DNA of 60,000 bases. Origin: Branchiostoma floridae. Lineage: Eukaryota; Chordata; Leptocardii; Amphioxiformes; Branchiostomatidae. Below are positions 1 to 12,200 of the stretch, piece by piece. The stretch lies in assembly GCF_000003815.2 (NCBI RefSeq), contig NC_049989.1, positions 10,993,273 to 11,053,272 of the forward strand, in the 5' to 3' direction. Every line of letters starts with the position of its first letter. The stretch's first letter is position 1. The translations under genes were made by a program, and so were the position numbers. The notes under the pieces were generated by a model, which ran no database searches, had not been told where the DNA came from, and saw nothing but the letters and a program-made list of their open reading frames with translations.

Positions 1-136
1 GCAGCTTGGATAATGAAGATCAAACGCATTCTGATTACTTAGTGCTTAATGGCTTTGTTCTAGCATGAACAACAATTACTTAATCTCATTAACTGTATAT
101 CTTTACTTTATGCCTCAGTCTGCTCTGTTTACATAC

Positions 137-205
137 CTCTGCCCTAATTTCATGGTCACAGCCTCCAAAATACACTAGTCTGTAGATCTCTTCTTCATCA
201 TTCAC
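137..205 (-). CDS. SGSM: SGSM exon: [19 protein letters not shown], start of TBC domain
   Basis: It is 69 bp, 23 codons, phase 0 at both ends, acceptor ttttcag and donor AGAG/gtatgt. RLVYFGG..HEIR is the first TBC motif (LxRxxYYGGxxxEIR in relatives); the VWPFLLGHY-type continuation would be in the next exon, off the window. Confidence 0.93.
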
Positions 206-3200
206 CTGAAAATAGACAAAATTATTATACTGTACATGAAATGTATATTCTATGTATAAAGAGAATGCAAATTAAGGTGAAGATAAACAGATTCAACTTT
301 CTTTTCAAGCTTTAAATTGTGTTAAATTGACCAATAACCAAATCATTACATAATTGACCTGATATGAACCAGTGCAATTGGTGCAATGGCTTAATGGGTA
401 GAGTGTTATTTGCCTTGCATTCGGTAGGTTGTGAGTTTGATCCCTGGCCGAGTCATACCAAAGACTTTAAAAATGGTACATGCTGCTTTCTCTGCTTAGC
501 ACTTAGCATTCGGGAAACTTCAAGCATGCAAGTTGAACACACACCACTACCAGTGGATTAGCCCCCTGCTGTATTGATTGCACAAAGTCGTGTGGCCCAG
601 GGATACAGAAACGGAGAGGGGCGTTGCCCTATGTGCCATCAGGCTCTGGAAGGACTTTGGTTTTTGACCTGGTATGAACTGAAAAACCGATGTTACCGCC
701 AAACACCAGCCCACCTGTCCATCCTCGTGCATGCTCCACCACATGTCCCCGGTCAGACCAAACGTGGCGTCCATGGGTCGGTCCTGAGACACGATCTTGT
801 GGTGCACCAGCCCGGATAGGTGGGTACGTACTGTTCTCAGGTGACGACAGTGGGCTAACCCTAGTACATACAGGAAAGGGTTTTCACTTGAGTTAGCTGA
901 AGGCTTTTTGACAGACTTGCTTTCAAAATCGTGATTAGAAATAATCGCAAAATATGGATGCACGTTAAATACTCATTCAATACACTTCACACTCAGTGGC
1001 GATGAACTTGATACANNNNNNNNNNNNNNNNNNNNNNNNNNNNNNNNNNNNNNNNNNNNNNNNNNNNNNNNNNNNNNNNNNNNNNNNNNNNNNNNNNNNN
1101 NNNNNNNNNNNNNNNACGCTTTACTCCACACCCAGAATAACACTGATTCCAGTGTTGAAGTAAAGTGCATTTTACCAACACAGATGACTTGACATGCAAT
1201 CTTAGTTTTGTTGCTTTTTGCAATTGGGTTTAAAAAAATGCTAAACTGGAAAATTAACGTGTCATGAACAAGTCTTTTCCTGATATACACAGATTTAGAG
1301 AATGAATACAATAAGATTCAACCCAGCCCTTTGTTTTCATTGTTTAAGTTTTACTTGTTAAATATGTTTCAGAACAATGATAAAAACTTTATTGCACAAC
1401 AATTGTACGAGGTACAAAGTATGGCATCTACATAACTACAGTTCTATGGCTTTACTTAAGGCTTATCTAACTAAATTAATACAGGATTTGTAATATGAAA
1501 AAAGTTTCTTACAATAAAACCATTGGAAGCTTTTACTATCATTTGAGGAATTTCTAATGTCTAAACCTTCTTTGATATATTTTCCTATATCTGCCATGCA
1601 GGGATTGTCACATGTCAAAAATGGAAAATGAGGTTGAAAATGATTTACTTACATCCGTAGAAGGCCCTTGAGATGATTTGTTTTTTCATTGTATCACACA
1701 GCAGCTTCAAAGACGTTCTGAAAAGTACCGGGAACATCAATAAGCTCATTGTTACTTTAACTGTCCACATGCTGTGTGTCTATCTGTGAGGTTGGTTACA
1801 TCTGCAATGTTAGTAGTGTGATGGTTAATCTAAAACACTGGGGAAATGTATGAAGTTCTTGGTCCACTTTTGTACATAGGATTATATAATGTTAAAGACA
1901 TTTCAAAAAGTTTTAAGGTAACTTTTCATTAAAAAATTTGTTGCATTTTTTAGTTATCAGTACAATGGAGAAAGATCACAACATCGGAGGACTTTGACAC
2001 ACTATAAACTAATAACTTTAAGAATTATCAGACAGAATTCAAACTTTAAGAGCTTTAAAACATTCAAATGGATTTTTGCAGTTACATTTTTAAGCCAGGT
2101 TACAATTATATTCAATTTGTTATAAATATATATAGATGATTTGCAAGTCAAATAAATTGACTTTTTATGATTGCCAGTTTATCCATTCAGCTTTCACACA
2201 TAAGGATCATGACTGTATCAAATTTGATTTTTCAAGAGCAATAATTTTGCTTGTCAAGTAGAAAAAAGCTAACCTGTGTACCATCCTATTTCTACCGGGG
2301 CTCCTTACACTTGCTACCCTAAAAAATAGTATAAGGAGCCCCTAAAAGTGTAAGGAGCCCCGGTAGAAATCGGATAGTACCCAGGCTACAAAAAAGCTGC
2401 AGAATTATTGCGATGTGGATTGCAAAGGGAGTCAGAGTAAACCATGCGATACCTCAGCCGGGCACTTATGTTCAGGAAATCACCAGGGTCTGAATCTAAC
2501 GACGATTGTCTGGTGAAAACGGAAGGCTCATCACTGTGGACAGGTGCAGGATAAGGGTGAGTGTAGTGAGAGTGAACGTGCTAGGACTAGGGGTGGGTAC
2601 CGGTACAGAAAATTCAGGTACAGATACAGTCCAGGTCTGGACCTGAACCTGGACCTAATTGTCTGTAAAAACGTGTAAATGGATTATAATACTCAAAACA
2701 ATGGTCCGTTTTGCTAGCAATGAATTTGTATGATGAAGCACCCATCTTCTACTGGCATTTTAAAATCCTATCTTCATGTAACTTACACTAATGCCTCTGT
2801 TAACTTAGACAGCAGAAACTTTCAACTCTTCTCTAAAGTTGTTATTTTCTTGGATCAGTAAGCCCCAAAACATGTATGAACACCTGCCGGTNNNNNNNNN
2901 NNNNNNNNNNNNNNNNNNNNNNNNNNNNNNNNNNNNNNNNNNNNNNNNNNNNNNNNNNNNNNNNNNNNNNNNNNNNNNNNNNNNNNNNNNNNNNNNNNNN
3001 NNNNNNNNNNNNNNNNNNNNNNNNNNNNNNNNNNNNNNNNNNNNNNNNNNNNNNNNNNNNNNNNNNNNNNNNNNNNNNNNNNNNNNNNNNNNNNNNNNNN
3101 NNNNNNNNNNNNNNNNNNNNNNNNNNNNNNNNNNNNNNNNNCCCTTGGTGTTAGTGGAAATATAGATTTTAGTTTGCATTCATAAAATGTGTCAACAGAA

Positions 3201-6200
3201 GAAAATAAATATAAATGGCATATCTAGATAAATTGTGCTCGTGCATATGCATTTGCTTGATATTTAATTCAAACCAAAATGTTATGTGTTATGAAGTTAT
3301 GAACAGACATAAAGATGCTTCTGACAGGAGATCAAACTTATTGCATCACTGTGTCAATATAAATGTATGTGTTAAAGTCAGTTAGAAAACTTTGTGTTGT
3401 TACATTAACTTTATATACACCCGACTTAACATGTGTCGGATATTGTGTCTTTATGATTCTTAAAAACTAAGGGAAAGCTTAACCCACCTGGAAGGTGAGC
3501 CTGTGCTGTTTAACCCCTCAGAGTCCGTGGACTGTCTGCGGGGAGCGTAGACCTGGGCAGTGGTGGGCTGGTAGGGTGGGGACGTCTGTGACCCCCCGGA
3601 CGACGTTCGTCTGACCAGGGGTTTGGAGGACCAGGATAGCGGTCGCGTGAACTTTGGGTCCATCAGGTCTATCGAAACTGAAAGGGGAAAACGGAGATAG
3701 AAACCTTGACTATAGAACCAACTCTAAGGCCACTGCAATCCATTTCTTCTGTTCTTGGGCATAAAAACTTCAAAGTTTACAATGGTCCAAGATGAAAACT
3801 GGCTGAGAGGAAAACTTGTGTCGTACTACATGTTTAGCCACTCCCTTACACTTGGTGTGTCAAGGTACAGCACTTCGACTCTGTTTCTTGCCAATATTAC
3901 AATTTTGAACTTTACTTTTTTTTACTTCTGAGAAACAAAAAAATAAAATTGTTGTGACCCTAAAAAAACAGAATGTATTTCATGGATTAAGTGTTGTAAC
4001 AAGATAAGTATATGATCATAAGCAAGGAAGATATCTGTGATGAACTGGCTATATTTTTCTAGGCTATGAACAGACCTAGAAGAGGAAATGACTAAATGCA
4101 TTACTGAGGAAAGTTCAACATGATAACATTTTAGAACAGTTGAAATGAACTACTAGTACATTGTCATTTTGGTACCGTATCCCTGCATGCAATAGATATG
4201 AGATGTTAGGAGGTTAGTATTGTGGTGTATATTAGTACATCTAAAAGACAAAGAGGAAAACGTAAGAAATTTAGACAGCATTTCTGCTAGGACCTGTAAA
4301 AAAATGTCCCACCACCATCAGTAGAGTGCTGTTCTAAGGTAGCTATTTCTATTGTTCTGTGAAAGGAAGGAAAAAGGCATTCATTCATTCACTCACAAAG
4401 TCATTCATTCATTCTCACCTTCAACATTTTAACAAACACACAGTGGAGATAATGAGCTTTACCTGCTAAAAAAAGACTACGATAAGTAACAACACTTTCC
4501 CATTAGGTATAACTTAAAGGATGACGTGTTGCACACCAGGCTTGAATAGACTATACCAGGCAAGAATAGACTACCAAGAAGAGAAGAATATGACACCTCT
4601 CACTACATTGTCAAGTGTATACACCGATAACTTCTCACTACTTATATAACATGCGCACTAACCCTCATTGTTCACAGGGGTACTCTTTTTAGCTGGTCTG
4701 TCCTTATCGACTGTAAAACAGCAAAAAAGCACACGCACAAAATAAAATTCAACACAAAGAACTTAAATTGAAAATAATTCAGAACAAATAAGTCTGACAT
4801 GTTGACAAAAGGTGAAAGAAACAAAAAAANNNNNNNNNNNNNNNNNNNNNNNNNNNNNNNNNNNNNNNNNNNNNNNNNNNNNNNNNNNNNNNNNNNNNNN
4901 NNNNNNNNNNNNNNNNNNNNNNNNNNNNNTTAACTTGTTTAACATATTACCAGAATAGGAAAAAACTTCTTTCACTTGATATCATCAAAGTGGAAGGCAC
5001 AACTTTTTCAGCACCAAGGAAAGGGACAGGATAAATCCTGTGATAGTTTCCCTTAATTTCATCTTGGCAATGAAATGTTGTTATCTATTGGGATATTATG
5101 TTTCATTCTAAATTTCCTTTCAAAGACTTAATTTGTTGTTATTTCAACAAACAGTACACCATAAACAATGCCAGCTGGGACAATAAAGATCAAATGCATT
5201 CTGATAACTTGGTACTTAATGGCTTTCTTTTAGCATGGACAACAAGGACTTATCTCATTAACTGTATATCTTTACTTTATGCCTCTGCTCTTTAACATAC
5301 CTCTGCCCTAATTTCATGGTCACAGCCTCCAAAATACACTAGTCTGTAGATCTCTTCTTCATCATTCACCTGAAAATAGACAAAATTATTATACTGTACA
5401 TGAAATGTATATTCTATGTATAAAGAGAATGCAAATTAAGGTGAAGATAAACAGATTCAACTTTCTTTTCAAGCTTTAAATTGTGTTAAATTGACCAATA
5501 ACCAAATCATTACATAATTGACCTGATATGAACCAGTGCAATTGGTGCAATGGCTTAATGGGTAGAGTGTTATTTGCCTTGCATTCGGTAGGTTGTGAGT
5601 TTGATCCCTGGCCGAGTCATACCAAAGACTTTAAAAATGGTACATGCTGCTTTCTCTGCTTAGCACTTAGCATTCGGGAAACTTCAAGCATGCAAGTTGA
5701 ACACACACCACTACCAGTGGATTAGCCCCCTGCTGTATTGATTGCACAAAGTCGTGTGGCCCAGGGATACAGAAACGGAGAGGGGCGTTGCCCTATGTGC
5801 CATCAGGCTCTGGAAGGACTTTGGTTTTTGACCTGGTATGAACTGAAAAACCGATGTTACCGCCAAACACCAGCCCACCTGTCCATCCTCGTGCATGCTC
5901 CACCACATGTCCCCGGTCAGACCAAACGTGGCGTCCATGGGTCGGTCCTGAGACACGATCTTGTGGTGCACCAGCCCGGATAGGTGGGTACGTACTGTTC
6001 TCAGGTGACGACAGTGGGCTAACCCTAGTACATACAGGAAAGGGTTTTCACTTGAGTTAGCTGAAGGCTTTTTGACAGACTTGCTTTCAAAATCGTGATT
6101 AGAAATAATCGCAAAATATGGATGCACGTTAAATACTCATTCAATACACTTCACACTTAGTGGCAATGAATTTGATACAGCTATATCAAGGTAGACGAAT

Positions 6201-9200
6201 CTTAGTTTTATTACAGAAAAATGCTAACGCTTTACTTCCAACACCAGAATTAACACTTGATTCCAGTGTTTGAAGTAAAGTGCATTTTTACCAACACAGA
6301 TGAACTTTCATGCAATCTTAGTTTTGTTGCTTTTTGCAATTGGGTTTAAAAAAATGCTAAACTGGAAAATTAACGTGTCATGAACAAGTCTTTTCCTGAT
6401 ATACACAGATTTAGAGAATGAATACAATAAGATTCAACCCAGCCCTTTGTTTTCATTGTTTAAGTTTTACTTGTTAAATATGTTTCAGAACAATGATAAA
6501 AACTTTATTGCACAACAATTGTACGAGGTACAAAGTATGGCATCTACATAACTACAGTTCTATGGCTTTACTTAAGGCTTATCTAACTAAATTAATACAG
6601 GATTTGTAATATGAAAAAAGTTTCTTACAATAAAACCATTGGAAGCTTTTACTATCATTTGAGGAATTTCTAATGTCTAAACCTTCTTTGATATATTTTC
6701 CTATATCTGCCATGCAGGGATTGTCACATGTCAAAAATGGAAAATGAGGTTGAAAATGATTTACTTACATCCGTAGAAGGCCCTTGAGATGATTTGTTTT
6801 TTCATTGTATCACACAGCAGCTTCAAAGACGTTCTGAAAAGTACCGGGAACATCAATAAGCTCATTGTTACTTTAACTGTCCACATGCTGTGTGTCTATC
6901 TGTGAGGTTGGTTACATCTGCAATGTTAGTAGTGTGATGGTTAATCTAAAACACTGGGGAAATGTATGAAGTTCTTGGTCCACTTTTGTACATAGGATTA
7001 TATAATGTTAAAGACATTTCAAAAAGTTTTAAGGTAACTTTTCATTAAAAAATTTGTTGCATTTTTTAGTTATCAGTACAATGGAGAAAGATCACAACAT
7101 CGGAGGACTTTGACACACTATAAACTAATAACTTTAAGAATTATCAGACAGAATTCAAACTTTAAGAGCTTTAAAACATTCAAATGGATTTTTGCAGTTA
7201 CATTTTTAAGCCAGGTTACAATTATATTCAATTTGTTATAAATATATATAGATGATTTGCAAGTCAAATAAATTGACTTTTTATGATTGCCAGTTTATCC
7301 ATTCAGCTTTCACACATAAGGATCATGACTGTATCAAATTTGATTTTTCAAGAGCAATAATTTTGCTTGTCAAGTAGAAAAAAGCTAACCTGTGTACCAT
7401 CCTATTTCTACCGGGGCTCCTTACACTTGCTACCCTAAAAAATAGTATAAGGAGCCCCTAAAAGTGTAAGGAGCCCCGGTAGAAATCGGATAGTACCCAG
7501 GCTACAAAAAAGCTGCAGAATTATTGCGATGTGGATTGCAAAGGGAGTCAGAGTAAACCATGCGATACCTCAGCCGGGCACTTATGTTCAGGAAATCACC
7601 AGGGTCTGAATCTAACGACGATTGTCTGGTGAAAACGGAAGGCTCATCACTGTGGACAGGTGCAGGATAAGGGTGAGTGTAGTGAGAGTGAACGTGCTAG
7701 GACTAGGGGTGGGTACCGGTACAGAAAATTCAGGTACAGATACAGTCCAGGTCTGGACCTGAACCTGGACCTAATTGTCTGTAAAAACGTGTAAATGGAT
7801 TATAATACTCAAAACAATGGTCCGTTTTGCTAGCAATGAATTTGTATGATGAAGCACCCATCTTCTACTGGCATTTTAAAATCCTATCTTCATGTAACTT
7901 ACACTAATGCCTCTGTTAACTTAGACAGCAGAAACTTTCAACTCTTCTCTAAAGTTGTTATTTTCTTGGATCAGTAAGCCCCAAAACATGTATGAACACC
8001 TGCTGGTATGATCTGTTCATTTTTCAATCAGTNNNNNNNNNNNNNNNNNNNNNNNNNNNNNNNNNNNNNNNNNNNNNNNNNNNNNNNNNNNNNNNNNNNN
8101 NNNNNNNNNNNNNNNNNNNNNNNNNNNNNNNNAAAAAAAGAGAGAACCCGAGAGCGCCGCGTCTAGCCTGCACATGAACAACATTAGACTAACTGAAGAC
8201 TACTGGTATGTATATTATGGTAAACATTCACTCTACTGAACATGGCCTAACTTACATCTACATTATACTAATAGCTTTTGCAAGCAGACTAAAAAAAACA
8301 GAGCTGTAACAGTACTATATGGTTTAAAACCAGAATCAGTTAGTACCGCAGAAGTTTGCAATGCCACATTCTAATTCCTTTACCTTGTACCCTGTAGCTG
8401 GTTAGCACGTCAAGCGTTCGGCAAGCTAGCACGCTTATCTGGCCGGGAAAACTTCTCGGATACAAACCGAGTCTCAGAACATAGTTAACAAAATTGGTGT
8501 TGGCTTGGGAGGATGCAAGCCATTCAGCGGGGGCTGGAAGATAGAAAATAAAATCCATTCACCAAGTTAGTAGCAGTTGTGTGGTTAGGGAAATCATTAG
8601 TTTTGCTGCTGAAATGAGTTTTCCACCACACCCTGGGAAGGCTGACTGGCTGTACGAATCAAGGAAAGAACACCAGCGACTGTAAGAGAGTTAGACGAAT
8701 AAGCCCCATGTTAGTACACATTGTACCATCAAATACTGGGCTCAGATACTGACTGACACCACATGTAAATGGCAATGAAATGTTTTTTTTAAAACCTCTG
8801 CAAAATTTGACATCTTCAAATGTATGAAAATACTACATTTGATTTAGCAGTAGCATGTTTACGAGTGTCAGAAATAACGTACTCCTTTTGGGGCTTGATT
8901 TCACTGCAGGTGCAGGTAACTTCTTTTTGAAAAAAATATAGTTTGGAGGTAGATTTCTCAATCCACTTACAACATTTGTCTTGCTTGCAAGCTTTGTTTC
9001 AAATTTTGAGTCTTATGTTTCACAAATCTTTAGGTAAAGATTGCGATGGAATGTTTTACATTAACTGTCAGACAGTGGCTTTCTTTTTTTTTAATTTATA
9101 TTTCACTGTTATCTGTCCTTGGTGCTGAATACCATCCATACAGAATTCATTTGTTTTTACTATTATAACAATATTTTCTCTTTCTTTGTGGGCAGCTTCC

Positions 9201-12200
9201 ACCAGCCTTGGCTGAGGTAATGTACCTTTATCGTCTTGATGAATGCAAATTTTAACACATACTGTCAGTCAATATCTGAATGGCCGCTAGAAAAAAAATG
9301 TTTGCCACGCACAAACTTCAGTGCTGACGGTATACTGTACAGGCTCCTCTTGGATTGGTTCAAACTGGTATACCAGGTACACCCCCTCACACGACGGCAG
9401 CAGGGTGGGGCGGCTGAGGGGGTAGGGGCGGGGTAAGGGAGGTCTTTTCTGTCTCCTCTTCATTTGAGGTCTTCTTGGTTGAACCAGGATAGAAGCATTG
9501 GATTCTGGGGAGGAATGATTACATTACAACATAGAAGGGTGAATTGAACTTGGATTTGATACTGAAAAATAGTAAAATCTAATACAACAGGGTAAAATAA
9601 TGCCTATCATCATGACATTATGTCAAAAGTTTACAATTGCTCTGAACACCATCTATAAAATGATAGAATTGTTCCTGGTACTGAAAACCATCCAAATATT
9701 AATTTGGTGCTGAATACCATCCAATCACAGGTTAACCTGTCCTTGGTGCTGAATGCCATCTATACACAAGTAAGGTTTACATGTCCCTGGTATCACACAC
9801 CATTCACCCACAGGTTAACCTGTCCTTGGTGCTGAACATCATCCACCCACAGGTTAACCTGTCCTTGGTGCTGAATGCCATCTATACACAAGTAAGGTTT
9901 GCATGTCCTTGGTATCACACACAATCCACCCACAGGTTAACCTGTTCTTGGTGCTGAACACCATCCACCCACAGGTTAACCTGTCCTTGGTGCTGAACAC
10001 CATCCACCTACAGGTTAAACTGTCCTTGGTGCTGAACACCATCCACCCACAGGACAACCTGTCCTTGGTGCTGAACACCATCCACCCACAGGTTAACCTG
10101 TCCTTGGTGCTGAACACCATCCACCCACAGGTTAACCTGTCCTTGGTGCTGAACACCATCCACCCACAGGACAACCTGTCCTTGGTGCTGAACACCATTC
10201 ACCCACAGGTTAACCTGTCCTTGGTGCTGAACACCATCCACCCACAGGTTAACCTGTCCTTGGTGCTGAATGCCATCCACCCACAGGTTAAACTGTCCTT
10301 AATGCTGAACACCATCCACCCACAGGTTAACCTGTCCTTGGTGCTGAATGCCATCCACCCACAGGTTAACCTGTCTTTGGTGCTGAATGCCATCCACCCA
10401 CAGGTTAACCTGTCCTTGGTGCTGAACACCATCCACCCACGGATTCACCTGTCCTTGGTGCTGAACACCATCCACCCACAGGTTAACCTGTCCTTGGTGC
10501 TGAATGCCATCTACACACATATACAGGTTAACCTGCCCTTGGCACTAAAAGCCATCAACACACAAGTTAACCTGCCTTTAGTGCTGAACACCATGCACAG
10601 GAAAGTACTGCAGCTATACCTGATCAATCCACACACATGTCAACTTATCCTTGGTGTTGACTTCTATCCACACACATATCAGTCTTTTCCTTTAGTGATG
10701 AAAATTATCTATAAACCTGTCCTTGGTGCTGATCACAATCACAGTTTTGTTATGTATGACTATTGTATTCATGAATGAGAACTTTCTTTATGAATTAAGA
10801 CTGCTACCAAGTAACCTACACAATGCTCTACAAAAATTCAACACTGTAAATAGAAATATACATTCAAGTAGTACATGCCATGTTACTATCAAGTGAAAAA
10901 CATTCACTGAAAAAGCATTTCAAAACTTTGAGCATGAGACTTTTTGCCTTAAGGTAGATCCAAGTCTGGATTCAGTATTCCCATTATCATGTGGGTTTTT
11001 TTTGGGGGGGGGGGTGCTTTTACAATTGTGCCCAGGCAATTTCTAATGGAGCCTACCTTCTGGTTTGTAAGCTGTGAGAATTCTGAAGACATAATCCGTG
11101 GCCTCCTCCTCTGCAATGCTTTCCACTGCCTCTCCTTCCTTACTATCGGCTTTGTGGATGGTCACCTGTTGGTAGACAATTGTATATTATTATGCAACTA
11201 CAAACACCATCATAACCTCATTGACTACATATGACAGATCTAGCTGGAGATGCACACTGTCCAGGCAGCTAAAATTATGAGAAACCAGACTGATGCGCAT
11301 GGCAGAAGAAAAGTGGATCCTGTGAAAAGAACTCGAACAAGAAAATATCAGACAAAAAATATACTACTGGCATAGAATATTTCAAGGCCAAAGAAGATGT
11401 GAAAAAGCAAAAATGAAGACTCTCTTGTTCGGTACAAGATAGTCTGTGTGTTCAGTTATTTGCTAAACCTCTCTGACCTTCGGCGCTCAACAGGATTTCC
11501 AAATTCAAAATCAAGTGGACTGAAAAAAATTCAGGCTGGCTAGAACATTGATATAGAAGATTGTGTTGAATAANNNNNNNNNNNNNNNNNNNNNNNNNNN
11601 NNNNNNNNNNNNNNNNNNNNNNNNNNNNNNNNNNNNNNNNNNNNNNNNNNNNNNNNNNNNNNNNNNNNNNNNNGTGTTAAAGTCAGTTAGAAACTTTGTG
11701 TTGTTACATTAACTTTATAGACACCCGACTTAACATGTGTCGGATATTGGGTCTTTATGATTCTTAAAAACTAAGGGAAAGCTTAACCCACCTGGAAGGT
11801 GAGCCTGTGCTGTTTAACCCCTCAGAGTCCGTGGACTGTCTGCGGGGAGCGTAGACCTGGGCAGTGGTGGGCTGTTAGGGTGGGGACGTCTGTGACCCCC
11901 CGGACGACGTTCGTCTGACCAGGGGTTTGGAGGACCAGGATAGCGGTCGCGTGAACTTTGGGTCCATCAGGTCTATCGAAACTGAAAGGGGAAAACGGAG
12001 ATAGAAACCTTGACTATAGAACCAACTCTAAGGCCACTGCAATCCATTTCTTCTGTTCTTGGGCATAAAAACTTCAAAGTTTACAATGGTCCAAGATGAA
12101 AACTGGCTGAGAGGAAAACTTGTGTCGTACTACATGTTTAGCCACTCCCTTACACTTGGTGTGTCAAGGTACAGCACTTCGACTCTGTTTCTTGCCAATA

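Larger units (their letters stand above)
1..2891. repeat. Block A, first copy of a ~2.9-kb duplicated contig segment
   Basis: It is near identical to 5165-8006. The differences cluster in the first ~130 bases and around 1116-1200, where single bases are missing, as in low-quality contig ends. It contains three SGSM exons, a tRNA-derived SINE and a palindrome. Both copies carry exactly the same insertions, so they are alleles or a very recent copy. Confidence 0.9.
3142..4829. repeat. Block B, first copy
   Basis: From about 3370 it is near identical to 11674-13133 (offset 8304 after small indels). It holds SGSM exons 3488-3668 and 4663-4710. It ends in an A-rich run at the gap 4830-4929, where the second copy continues into block C. 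Confidence 0.9.
4930..8032. repeat. Block A', second copy of block A
   Basis: It continues further left than block A and reads straight through the place where block A has 100 N; the real sequence there is 47 bases (6180-6226). It ends at the gap 8033-8132. Confidence 0.9.

Noticed and set aside
376-470. tRNA gene
   Set aside because: A and B boxes are present but no consistent acceptor stem was seen, and diverged copies recur elsewhere with a common body. It is a SINE.
547-963. 138-codon minus-strand open frame
   Set aside because: Only 715-860 is bounded by splice sites and matches SGSM. The rest reads into intron and SINE. The same applies to 5711-6127.
9690-10740. CRISPR-like array
   Set aside because: The units are head-to-tail without unique spacers, in a eukaryotic intron.
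9903-10778. 291-codon open frame of 13-residue repeats
   Set aside because: It is a product of the 39-bp minisatellite. Minus-strand frames are open too, and there is no splice context or homology.
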